From: Akkermansia muciniphila
GTDB lineage: Bacteria > Verrucomicrobiota > Kiritimatiellia > RFP12 > JAAYNR01
Direction: 5' to 3'
Assembly: GCA_945870025.1 (NCBI GenBank)
Contig: CAMBQN010000006.1
Location: 1-64,000 of the forward strand
Length of the DNA: 64,000 bases
Shown in pieces: positions 9,662 through 19,010 of this stretch. Each line of letters opens with the position of its first letter. Positions within the stretch are counted from its first letter, which is position 1. The notes below the pieces were generated by a model, which ran no database searches, was not told where the DNA came from, and saw nothing but the letters and a program-made list of their open reading frames with translations. The position numbers were made by a program, and so were the translations under genes.

Positions 9662-11533
9662 TCATGATTTCTTCTTGTTTGGAGCTGTGATGTAGGCCGG
9701 AGGTGTCGGAAGAATTCGTGTCACCCCATTGAAGAGCGGTTTGCCTTCGGGGCGTGGCGCGCTGCCAACAATGGTGTTGCCGACCCAGTCGAAGGTCAGG
9801 TCTACAACAGGAACAATCTTCTCTTTCCACAGCCCGGCAGGGACATGGGTGAAGCTCATGAGCGGATACGTGATGGTCAGCTCGTCGCCCGGCTTGGCGT
9901 TGTCGAAACGGACATAGGCACCTGACCAAACCGCCTTCACCTCGCGTGTGCCAACGAAGGCGCGGACGCGATCACGCGACGCCCAGTGCGGGGGACGGAG
10001 GAAGAAGGTCTCAGCGACCGCTGCCTGCATTGTCAGTCGGCCGGCGTCGGGCAGGAATGACACCACCCGGCCCCAGCGCGATTGCCGGTTGAAGGAAAGG
10101 TTTACGTAAACTCCGGCCGGGCCCAACTTCGAAGCATCGAGGCGGTCAATGGTGTTGTTCCACGCGGTGTAAATGGCGCGCATGCCTTCGGGTGCACAGC
10201 ACCCGGCCAGACCGGCGTAAAAGCCTTTGAGCCTGCTGTTCTCGTAGTCATCGAGACCGGTGTAGCTCTGGATGCCGCCTTCGAACTTGTGCAGTTCGGC
10301 AAGCCCGGCCTGAATGTTCTCTTCGCCAGCCTCGGCATTGACCCGGCGATACTCGGCCTCGAACTCGGGCGTCATGATGAACTGCAGAAGGCTGATCCTG
10401 TTGCGCAGGTAGCGCTCCACAAAGTCGAAATACTCGGGATGTCCACCGCGGGCAATGGCAGCGGCATTGGACATCATGTCCGAGGTCAGGCACGTCTCAT
10501 CCGTGGGCTGGGTCGGCGTCATGGCCGGGAACCAGCCGGTTCCGGTTCCCAGCGTCAGCATCCAGTCCCATGATCGCTTGACAAAAGCCGTGTAGCGTTC
10601 ATCGCCAGTGACCAGAGCAAGCTCGGCAATGCCCCAGAGCGCGTGCATGGTGGTGTGGCTGTGGCCACCAAGGAAATTGCCGTCTGCGCCGAAGCGCAGC
10701 CCATCGGGCTGACTGCCAGCCATGATGCCTTCGGCATACGCCTTGGCAAAAGCAATCGCCTCAACATCGCCGGTGGCGCGAAAATAGTTGATCAAGGCGA
10801 TAATGACCGGCGCCGGCATCTTGTTCCACCACTCATTGGGTACCACCGTGCCGTCCAGCTTCATCGCGCCCAGGCCGGCAGGGAAATAACAGCAATCGGG
10901 CGTAGGATAGATGGCCAGTTTTTTCAGCCGCTGCATGATCAATTGCGCAGTGGCCTTGGCTTCCGGGTTGTGCGTGCGTCGGAACTCTTCGGCCAGTGCG
11001 AACAGGATTTTGGTCGCACCCCAGACGTGGTAACAGTATTCCTCCTTCGAATATATCTTGTGAATATTGCCTTCATTATAGCAACCCGGATGCGCCAGCA
11101 CCGTGCCATCAGGCTGGACGTAGTCGAGCAGGCGCTGATGAAAGCCTGCTTCCACGTCCTGGCCTGCCTTCGAGCCGCTGATTTCCCGCATGAAATACCA
11201 TTCCCAGTTCAGGCGCGCATCCGTGTCGCACGGGACCACGACATCGTGACCGGTTGGCACTGGCGGACATCGCAGCGGATAGCACTGGAACACCGGCTCG
11301 TAATTCAACTCCTTCCTCGGCGTGCGGATAAGGTAATTCATGGCCCATTGCGCCATGCGCTGCAGATCAATATCACCTTGCGGCAGTTGCGCTGGAAGCG
11401 GGGAGATGTGCGTAGGCGCTTCAACCGCAACCTTCACCTCCCCGACGGTGCCGGTTAAACCGAGAATCTTTTCCGACAAGTGTTTCGGAATGGCGGTCTG
11501 ATCTGACATAGTAGGTTTCTGCTGTCGAGGCAT
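9662..11533 (-). CDS. GH127-like / DUF1680-type beta-L-arabinofuranosidase-like protein
   Basis: 623 aa, alpha/alpha-barrel-like; GVYVNLSFNRQSRWGRVVSFLPDAGRLTMQAAVAETFFLRPPHWA and PGDELTITYPLMS resemble the GH127 C-terminal beta-sandwich. Confidence 0.6.
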   Translation of the reverse strand: MPRQQKPTMSDQTAIPKHLSEKILGLTGTVGEVKVAVEAPTHISPLPAQLPQGDIDLQRMAQWAMNYLIRTPRKELNYEPVFQCYPLRCPPVPTGHDVVVPCDTDARLNWEWYFMREISGSKAGQDVEAGFHQRLLDYVQPDGTVLAHPGCYNEGNIHKIYSKEEYCYHVWGATKILFALAEEFRRTHNPEAKATAQLIMQRLKKLAIYPTPDCCYFPAGLGAMKLDGTVVPNEWWNKMPAPVIIALINYFRATGDVEAIAFAKAYAEGIMAGSQPDGLRFGADGNFLGGHSHTTMHALWGIAELALVTGDERYTAFVKRSWDWMLTLGTGTGWFPAMTPTQPTDETCLTSDMMSNAAAIARGGHPEYFDFVERYLRNRISLLQFIMTPEFEAEYRRVNAEAGEENIQAGLAELHKFEGGIQSYTGLDDYENSRLKGFYAGLAGCCAPEGMRAIYTAWNNTIDRLDASKLGPAGVYVNLSFNRQSRWGRVVSFLPDAGRLTMQAAVAETFFLRPPHWASRDRVRAFVGTREVKAVWSGAYVRFDNAKPGDELTITYPLMSFTHVPAGLWKEKIVPVVDLTFDWVGNTIVGSAPRPEGKPLFNGVTRILPTPPAYITAPNKKKS

Positions 11534-11576
11534 TGGTTTGTCCTTTCCTAATGGCTGTTCACTTCATCTCCGTCAT

Positions 11577-11771
11577 TCACTCCTTCATCACCTTCTGCAC
11601 CTCCGCCGGCGACAGCGCCCTGCAGTACTCCACAATCACGGAGCCCGGGCGGTCGTCGATCACGACCTTGAACTTTTGCAGTTCGGCACCTTTCATCACC
11701 AGCGGCGCGTCGGGCTCATACGCGCGCAACCGGATTGAACGACGATGGTGGATGGCTGGATTGTCAATCAT
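11577..11771 (-). CDS. Small 64-aa ORF coupled to the upstream GH36 gene
   Basis: ATG overlaps the TGA of the GH36 gene (ATGA at 11771-11768) and fills the GH36/GH127 gap. No recognised family. Confidence 0.45.
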   Translation of the reverse strand: MIDNPAIHHRRSIRLRAYEPDAPLVMKGAELQKFKVVIDDRPGSVIVEYCRALSPAEVQKVMKE

Positions 11772-14305
11772 TGCTTCCTATAAAACACCAGCCTACTCTC
11801 CGGTGCCTGCTCCATCTCTACGCGCACGCCACGTTCGCCAAGCTCCTTACCGCTCTGCTTCCAGGTCTTGCCGGTGTCGGCATCCTGCAGCTCGTACGCC
11901 GCGGCCGGATCGAGCCCCTGCAGCCGGAACGCGGCATTAATGAACGGCGCATCCTTGCGCCGAAAGGCCAGCAACATTCCTTCCCCGAGATCCGGCCGAT
12001 GGTACTGCATGACCAGCCAGACATCCGATGCGGGCGTACCCACCGTGAGCGGATAGTAGTCGCCATAGAAGAACGGCCGGGCGCGCTTGTACTCCTCGAT
12101 CATCCGACGCTGCCAGTCCCACGGATGATCAGGCACGCCGTCGCCCTGGTTGAAATAGATCGGGAACTCAAGGCTCGCGGAGAGGTTGCTGCGAACATTG
12201 TACGTGTCGCCGCGCCGCGGATCATGCGTCCCACCGCACGTGCCGCAACCGTGGACCGGCAGCCAGTACGACAGCCCGTGCGTCTGCACCTGGCAGCCGG
12301 CTGGATCGAAACCGGGGCCACACTGGTAATCGCTGCGCCACAGCGGAATGCTGCGGCTGACCGTCTCCAGATCGATGCGCCGCCCGCCGCTGGCGCAGTT
12401 ATCGATCAGCAACCCCGGATGCCGCCGGAGCAGCTCGTCCCAGAACTCGTAGTGCCCTTCCACGTAGCGAATCTCCGCCATGCCCTGCCGATCCGGCGCA
12501 TCCGCCGCGCGCCAGTATGGCAGCGGCTCAAAGTTGAAATCCTGACGATAGCAGTCGATCCCCACCTCCCGGATCATGTTCGAGATAAAATCCGTCAGGA
12601 AGCGACGCGCTGCCGGGTTGCCTAGATTGTAGAGCAGGCTGGCGCCGGGTTTGCGCTCGCCCAGGAACCACTCGGGATGCTCGATCGTCCACGGTGTGTC
12701 GGTCAGTGCCCGCTCGGGCTCAAACCAGAGCAAAAACTTCAGCCCCGCCGCGTGCGCGGCATCCGCCAGCGGCTTCAGGCCATTGGGATGAGCACGCGGA
12801 TTGATATTCCAGTGGCCGACATACTTTGCCCACTCGCCCGTGTAGACATCCGGCGAGAAACTCCCGGCCGGCCCATACCAGCCGGCGTCAATCCAGTAGT
12901 AGTCATAATCCAGCTTGTGCTTGCGAATGTCCGCAATCTGCTCCAAATGATGCACCGACTCCATCCCGCCCCAGGTGGCGGCACAGACCGGCCCGATGAC
13001 CGGCTGGCCATCCTCCGCTTTTGGCACATGGTGCGTGAGGACAAAGCGCCGCCACGTATTGTGGCCGGCCTGCGGCACGCCGTCCCAGAACAGCAGCGCG
13101 ATGCGCGGCGTGCGGATCTCCTCGCCGGGGTGCAGCTTCAGCCGTGTCAGTTCCTGGCCGACGCGAACCCGGACGGCTCTGTCGTTCTCGCGCGCGAACT
13201 CCGCAGCCCACTGCCCGCTCCACCCAATACCCACCATGACGCCCTTCTTGCCGCTCTGCAGGTTGAAGAACGGCAGCCAGGCATTGGACGACCGCCCGCC
13301 GCCCGCGGCCATCCGGATCGTCTCACCAACGGGCAGCGGCGCCACGAGGTATTCGAAATCCCCCGGCGTGCACGGCGAGCCGCGCGACCGCCGCAGAAAC
13401 GTGTCATCCATGTTCCAGGTCCGGTCCTTGTCCGCCGCCCAGTCTATGTCCAGCGGCCGGATCTCCTCGATCAGCGGCGTATCCGTCTTGCCCGTGTTGC
13501 GGAAGCGCAGCACCCACTCTACCGCCGGAAAACCGGCGAAGGTCTGCTGCTCCATTTCGCACTCCAGGCCGGATTGCGGGTCGCGCCACGTCACGACCTG
13601 CACCTTCACCCCGGCCACGCCGGGCCGGACGGCCCGCGTCACCTGCCACGAGCCGAGCAGCTCGGCCGACGCCTTGCCGCCCAGCCGGAACGAGAAGGGC
13701 GGCGTCTGTACGGGCAGGATCTCTCCCTCGTACTTACCGATCCCTGCCACGTGCCCATCCGCAAGCACCACCTCGATCTCCACCCAGTTGGCATGCGCCC
13801 AGTCGTTGTTTCCGTTCACCTCGCGGACACGCAGGACGATATCCGTCGCCCCGTTCAAGGCGACGTCCACTCGCACCGCCGGCGTATCGATGCCCATGGC
13901 GGCTGAGCGCCACAGCTCGCGGCCACCTGCCTCAACCGAGAAGATCAACCGCGCCGGGCTCCCCTTGTTGGGTTCAGCGCCCCGGGCCCCGGGGGCATCA
14001 TTCATGCCGGCCCAGGCGCGCAAGACGCGCGCGGGCTGATGGGTTCGCAGCACAATCTCGCTCTCGGCATGGGTGCCCAGTCCGATCGCGTACGTCTTGC
14101 CGGCAATCGTAAGCGGACCGTCGCCATGGACCGCCTTGTTGGCCTTCAAATCGCCCCACCCCTGCTTGCATGTGTTCACACGCAAGCCATGCAGATCACC
14201 CGGCATGCCGGCCGCCGCCGCGGCCCACTCGCCGGCGAACTGCTTCGCCGCCTCTACACCAACGGGAATCAAATCAACATCTTTCGGAAATCGTGTCTCT
14301 TTCAT
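11768..14305 (-). CDS. NPCBM + GH36-type alpha-galactosidase-like protein
   Basis: 845 aa; YYWIDAGWYG, LLWFEPERAL, DCYRQDFNFEPLPYWR, DNCASGGRRIDLET are GH36 motifs; NPCBM-like N-terminus (IGLGTHAESEIVL). Confidence 0.85.
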   Translation of the reverse strand: MKETRFPKDVDLIPVGVEAAKQFAGEWAAAAAGMPGDLHGLRVNTCKQGWGDLKANKAVHGDGPLTIAGKTYAIGLGTHAESEIVLRTHQPARVLRAWAGMNDAPGARGAEPNKGSPARLIFSVEAGGRELWRSAAMGIDTPAVRVDVALNGATDIVLRVREVNGNNDWAHANWVEIEVVLADGHVAGIGKYEGEILPVQTPPFSFRLGGKASAELLGSWQVTRAVRPGVAGVKVQVVTWRDPQSGLECEMEQQTFAGFPAVEWVLRFRNTGKTDTPLIEEIRPLDIDWAADKDRTWNMDDTFLRRSRGSPCTPGDFEYLVAPLPVGETIRMAAGGGRSSNAWLPFFNLQSGKKGVMVGIGWSGQWAAEFARENDRAVRVRVGQELTRLKLHPGEEIRTPRIALLFWDGVPQAGHNTWRRFVLTHHVPKAEDGQPVIGPVCAATWGGMESVHHLEQIADIRKHKLDYDYYWIDAGWYGPAGSFSPDVYTGEWAKYVGHWNINPRAHPNGLKPLADAAHAAGLKFLLWFEPERALTDTPWTIEHPEWFLGERKPGASLLYNLGNPAARRFLTDFISNMIREVGIDCYRQDFNFEPLPYWRAADAPDRQGMAEIRYVEGHYEFWDELLRRHPGLLIDNCASGGRRIDLETVSRSIPLWRSDYQCGPGFDPAGCQVQTHGLSYWLPVHGCGTCGGTHDPRRGDTYNVRSNLSASLEFPIYFNQGDGVPDHPWDWQRRMIEEYKRARPFFYGDYYPLTVGTPASDVWLVMQYHRPDLGEGMLLAFRRKDAPFINAAFRLQGLDPAAAYELQDADTGKTWKQSGKELGERGVRVEMEQAPESRLVFYRKQ

Positions 14306-14320
14306 ATCAGTCTCCTTTTG

Positions 14321-16786
14321 TTAGTTTTCAATCCGATAGACAAACACCTTTGCCTGCGGCGCCCGGGGCATCTCCACCGGCAGTCCAGCTTCCTCAAGCT
14401 CACGGCCCGACATCTCCACGCTCCGGTCCGGTTCATCCATGTCCGTGATCCGGTAGATCGTTGCGGATTCAAGCCCGCGGAGCCGGACGCGCGCGGCCAC
14501 GAACGGACTCTCCTTGCGCCGGAACACCTGCACCACGCCCTGTCCGCGGTCCGGCCGATGGAACTGCCACGCCAACGAGTGACTCTCGGAACGGGTATGG
14601 TCCGTGAGCGGGTAGAAATCCCCGTAGAAGCAACCTGTCTGCGTCACCTGCCGCCATTCATCCGTCAGTTGCTTGAACCGGCGCCAGTCCACATCCACGC
14701 GCCGCAGGTCCTCGGTCAGCCCCGTGGCCAGAGTCAGGGAGCTACGGAAGGCGTAGTCGTCGGCCATGACACCGTGGCCGGCCGAACATTCAAACGCGCC
14801 GAAGAACGGGAGCCACTGCGCCAGCGTATGATGAAACGCCTGCTTGGCCGCCGCATCGCCGGGCCCGTAATCGGTCTTATGGATCGGAACCCCGAGTCGC
14901 ATGGTCTCCAGATCGTTACGTCGCCCGCCCGAGGAGCAGGAGTCGATCACCATATCCGGAAAACGCCGCCGCAGTTCCGACCAATAGGCCAGGTACCCCT
15001 CCACGTAGCGGATTTCCGTGAGCCCCTGACGGTCAGGCTTGTCGTTTGCCCGCCAGAACGCCAACGGATCCAGATTGAAATCCTGCCGATAGAGGTCAAT
15101 CCCCTGTTCCTGGATCGTGCGTGAGATATGCTCTACCAGCCAGTTCCATGCTGCCGGGTTGCCCAGATCGAGGAGCGACTCATTGACGTCTCCGCCCTCG
15201 TGCCGCAGCAGCCACTCCGGGTGGTTCAAGGCAAGCCATGAACCGCGATAGACGCGTTCCGGCTCGAACCAGAGCATGGAGCGGATCCCTTTTGTCCGGG
15301 CATAGTCAGAGATCTCACGGAGACCCTTAGGAAACCGCTGCTTGTCCGGCTCCCAGGTGCCGACGTTCTGCCATTGCCCGCCGCAGGGGTACCAGCCAGC
15401 GTCCATCCACCAGTAGTCGGGCCGGATGCCTTCCGTGAGATATCGGTCAATGAACGCACATTGGTTTTCCGTGGTGGCCAGGGCCATCTCGGCAAAATGC
15501 GCGCCCGTGTAGGCTGGCAGCATGGGCGGCGGCAACCCGGCCGCCACACGCGGCATATTGCACGCCATCATCCAGCGCCGCCAGAGGTTTTGTGAACGCA
15601 CGCGGTCACCGCGCCAGAACAACAGCACCGACAACGGCGTGCGCACCTCTTCGCCCGGCAACAGCTTGAACCGGGCGTCCGCCTGTCCGGCGGTAATACG
15701 GATACGGTCCAGCGTCGCCTGGAAACGCGACGCCCACTGGCCGGCCCACCCCACCACCGCGATTACGCCTCGCCGGTCTTCCACATACTCGAGATTGTAG
15801 TAGGGCCAGGCGCGATGCGTCGGCCGGCCGCCAGTCGGCGCAAAAGAGAGATCCGTGCCGGGCGTCAGCAGGACCTGCTGCGGCTGATAAGCATCCGGCG
15901 AAACCGAGTCGCCCAACTGATAGTGCAGCAGCCCCTCCGTCGGCAGCGCAATGTCCATGGAGCGAATATCCGCAAGGATCGGCGTCTCCCGCTCCCCGGC
16001 ATTGCGAAAACGAAGCATCCACTCGACCGCGGGAAACGCCGTGTACTCCTTGACCTCGATCTGCACGGCCAGCTTAGTGGCCGGATCCTGCCGGACAATC
16101 CGGTGCAGAATCCAGTCCGTCGCGCGGGACGAGGCGTCCTCAATCACCGGCCAGCTCCACAACAAATCCGCACTGGTCCGATCCCCGTACGTGAAGGAGC
16201 AGCAATCGCCGACGCCGGGCGTTCGGGCCAGCGACAACCGCGTCCCGTCGGCGAGCGTAGCCTCGATATCCACCCAGTTCGCATGGGCCCAATGCACGCT
16301 GCCAGTCACGCGCAGGACGAGTTCACGGGCGCCATTCAGATCCACATCCAGCACCGCCGGCGCATCCGTCACGGTCTGCGGTCCGCTCCGCCAGAGTTCG
16401 CGCCCATCCGCCTCGACCGAAAAGACCATCGCCTTGGAGTTGCTGCGCGTATGTGGACTGTCATCCACACCCGCCAGACCGGTCAATCGCACGCCTGCAT
16501 CCGGCAATTGAATGCGGATCACGCTGTCCGCATGCGTGCCAAACCCGTTGGCATACTGCTTACCCTGCAGGCAGAGCGGCGTCTTGAAGACGGAACGTTC
16601 GACCTGCAGCGAGCCCCACCCTTGTTTGACCACTTCTATGGCGGCCGTACGTCGGCCACTGGCCGGCGATTGACGCAAGGCCTGGAGCACCGGCGCCAGC
16701 CAGGCATCCCGATCCTGCATCTCGTCCGCAGTCACAATCGCGGCGTAGTCCATCTCGTTCTGTTTTTTCGGCGGCTGCTCATTCAT
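14321..16786 (-). CDS. NPCBM + GH36-type alpha-galactosidase-like protein, near-identical to ORF 21002..23524
   Basis: 821 aa; YANGFGTHADSVIRI, WWMDAGWYPCGG, LWFEPERVY, DLYRQDFNLDPLAFWR, DSCSSGGRRNDLET. Confidence 0.85.
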   Translation of the reverse strand: MNEQPPKKQNEMDYAAIVTADEMQDRDAWLAPVLQALRQSPASGRRTAAIEVVKQGWGSLQVERSVFKTPLCLQGKQYANGFGTHADSVIRIQLPDAGVRLTGLAGVDDSPHTRSNSKAMVFSVEADGRELWRSGPQTVTDAPAVLDVDLNGARELVLRVTGSVHWAHANWVDIEATLADGTRLSLARTPGVGDCCSFTYGDRTSADLLWSWPVIEDASSRATDWILHRIVRQDPATKLAVQIEVKEYTAFPAVEWMLRFRNAGERETPILADIRSMDIALPTEGLLHYQLGDSVSPDAYQPQQVLLTPGTDLSFAPTGGRPTHRAWPYYNLEYVEDRRGVIAVVGWAGQWASRFQATLDRIRITAGQADARFKLLPGEEVRTPLSVLLFWRGDRVRSQNLWRRWMMACNMPRVAAGLPPPMLPAYTGAHFAEMALATTENQCAFIDRYLTEGIRPDYWWMDAGWYPCGGQWQNVGTWEPDKQRFPKGLREISDYARTKGIRSMLWFEPERVYRGSWLALNHPEWLLRHEGGDVNESLLDLGNPAAWNWLVEHISRTIQEQGIDLYRQDFNLDPLAFWRANDKPDRQGLTEIRYVEGYLAYWSELRRRFPDMVIDSCSSGGRRNDLETMRLGVPIHKTDYGPGDAAAKQAFHHTLAQWLPFFGAFECSAGHGVMADDYAFRSSLTLATGLTEDLRRVDVDWRRFKQLTDEWRQVTQTGCFYGDFYPLTDHTRSESHSLAWQFHRPDRGQGVVQVFRRKESPFVAARVRLRGLESATIYRITDMDEPDRSVEMSGRELEEAGLPVEMPRAPQAKVFVYRIEN

Positions 16787-16787
16787 G

Positions 16788-18947
16788 TCATTTCACCGCC
16801 TCGCACATCAATAGTTCTGAAGTCAGCGCGCCCTCGAGCCGGATCGTAAGGCCCTGCTTCATCAGGGTAAAGCCGTCGACTTCGCAGGTCTGTCCGGCAT
16901 TGTCCCAGGTGACGCGATAGCGGCGGCCAGCATCCAGGCCGCGCAGGCGCAGCAAGTACTCCGGCTGCGTCGGACCGCCCAGTTGAAACAGCCCGCAAAT
17001 CGCGCGCGAACGATCCTCCGACGCCAGTTCCAGCACGCCCCATCCACGTGGTTCCGGCCCGGCTGCGACTGGCGTGTGATGGTAGATGCGCCCCGACGGC
17101 ATGAATGGCCGTACGAAGTCTTTGTAGAGCGTCACCCAGTGCTTGAGTCGCGCAAGAAGCGCCGGATTCCACTCGGAACCCAGGGGTTTCAGAAAGCCGA
17201 AGGTGGGCCGGACGAACAGCAGCAGGCGCCACTGAAAGTCGAGTTCCGCCGCCGTATGCCCGTTCTGCCCGCCAAGGAGCCGATCCACCGATTCCGGCGG
17301 CAGCGCCATGGTCATGCCGTTGGTGATGGTGAACGACCGCGGCGCGATCTGCCAGTCGGTGACCCAGGTGTGACTGAAGCGCCGCACCATGCCGAGGTCG
17401 GTTCGCCCGCCGCCACCAGCGCAGTTCTCGAAGATCACCTTCGGGAAGCGCGCGCGCAGCCTGTCATAGATCGCGTATTGCGCCTCGTAATAGCGCCAGT
17501 AGTGGTTCTCGACGAAACCGTTCCGCTCGATGCGCCCGCAACCGTGGGTGTTGTAATCCAGGCGGAAGAAGTCGAGATCGTTGCCCTCGATGACCGAGGC
17601 AATCTGCTCCTCCATCCACGCCGCAGCCTCGGGATTGGTCAGATCGAGCATGGCGCCGATCTCCTGACCGTCGAACCCGCGCATCACCCATTCGGGATGC
17701 GCCTTGGCGACGCGACTTTCCGTTCCAATGCGTTCCGCATCCATCCAGAGGCCCCACAACATGCCGGCCTCCCTGACCTTGTCGCGAAACGCCGCGACGC
17801 CCTTGGGAAAACGCTTCAGGTTGAATTCCCAGTCGCCTACCGTGTTCCACCATTGACTGTACGGCGCTGCATACCAACTGGCATCGATAAAGAAAACCTC
17901 CGCGCCCACCTCCGCCGCGCAGTCGATGGCGTGCCAGACTTGATCCTCAGTGATCTCCAGTTCCGGACCGATTCCGCACTCAATCCAACACCCGCGCCCG
18001 CGCGGTTGCGGCATGAACACCGTCTGGCGGATATGCACGTGCATCGCCTGAATCGCGGCATCCAGATCGCCGAATGTCATGCCCAGGTGCAGTTCCGGCG
18101 TGCTGACGGTCTCGCCCGGAGTCAGCGTGCGCTGCGGCGCCGGGCCATGGATCCCGGCGCGGAAGGCCAGATGCGCCGCCGCATCTGAAGTGGCAGGCGA
18201 CGCATCGAGATCGAAACGGAACACGTAGCCGCCGGACCAGGCGAACTGGCCGACAAAATGCTCGCCGGTTGCGTTATTGCGAAGCACGAACATCGGATGC
18301 CGGTACCGGTCGCGCGGATAGCGGCCCTCGATCGCGAAGCCGGCGTCGGGCAGATCCATCCAGTGGAAGTCGCCCTCATTCCCCCAATGCGGGTTGGCCA
18401 TATACCCAACCGAGTAGAGCGCGGCGCCCGACGCCAGCCGTTCGCGCCAGCGCGCCGTGGTCTGCATGCGGCCGCTCCAGGTGTCCGCAACAGCAACTGC
18501 CGCGACGGCTTTGCCGGTGTTCGTGATCTCCAGCCAGCGGGTCAGCACCGCCGTGCCGTCCAGTCCGGTATGAACCTTCACCGACACCGGACGCAACTTG
18601 TGCCGGAGCGTGACGATTGCATGACAGTCAAAGGGCTGGCCCATGGCCGCCACGGGCTGGTCCCGGCGCTTGACTTCAAACCCCGCCCACTCCCAGTCCG
18701 ACATCAACAACTGCCCGTCAATCTCCAGCCGGAACGCGTGCGTCATCTCGTCGTTACCCGGCTGCACACGACCGTCGTAAAAGTTGACCAGCCCAGCCCC
18801 GTTCCAGCCGCGGCCGACGAAACGTCCGCCCGTGAGCGACTCCTCGTACACCACCATCCCAGAACGGTAGGTAAGTATCGGCTCCGGCGATTCAATCATC
18901 GTTACATCAGACCATGCCGTGTTTGCCTTTGACGTAATCTTCTTCAT
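16788..18947 (-). CDS. GH36-type alpha-galactosidase-like protein, divergent
   Basis: 719 aa; VFFIDASWYAAP, LWGLWMDAERIG, DLDFFRLDYNTHGC, FENCAGGGGRTDLGM. Confidence 0.8.
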   Translation of the reverse strand: MKKITSKANTAWSDVTMIESPEPILTYRSGMVVYEESLTGGRFVGRGWNGAGLVNFYDGRVQPGNDEMTHAFRLEIDGQLLMSDWEWAGFEVKRRDQPVAAMGQPFDCHAIVTLRHKLRPVSVKVHTGLDGTAVLTRWLEITNTGKAVAAVAVADTWSGRMQTTARWRERLASGAALYSVGYMANPHWGNEGDFHWMDLPDAGFAIEGRYPRDRYRHPMFVLRNNATGEHFVGQFAWSGGYVFRFDLDASPATSDAAAHLAFRAGIHGPAPQRTLTPGETVSTPELHLGMTFGDLDAAIQAMHVHIRQTVFMPQPRGRGCWIECGIGPELEITEDQVWHAIDCAAEVGAEVFFIDASWYAAPYSQWWNTVGDWEFNLKRFPKGVAAFRDKVREAGMLWGLWMDAERIGTESRVAKAHPEWVMRGFDGQEIGAMLDLTNPEAAAWMEEQIASVIEGNDLDFFRLDYNTHGCGRIERNGFVENHYWRYYEAQYAIYDRLRARFPKVIFENCAGGGGRTDLGMVRRFSHTWVTDWQIAPRSFTITNGMTMALPPESVDRLLGGQNGHTAAELDFQWRLLLFVRPTFGFLKPLGSEWNPALLARLKHWVTLYKDFVRPFMPSGRIYHHTPVAAGPEPRGWGVLELASEDRSRAICGLFQLGGPTQPEYLLRLRGLDAGRRYRVTWDNAGQTCEVDGFTLMKQGLTIRLEGALTSELLMCEAVK

Positions 18948-19010
18948 AGCTGTTCCTCTCCCCCTGTACTTGTTAGAAAACTAAACCACTCTTCAACACG
19001 TTATCCGTGA

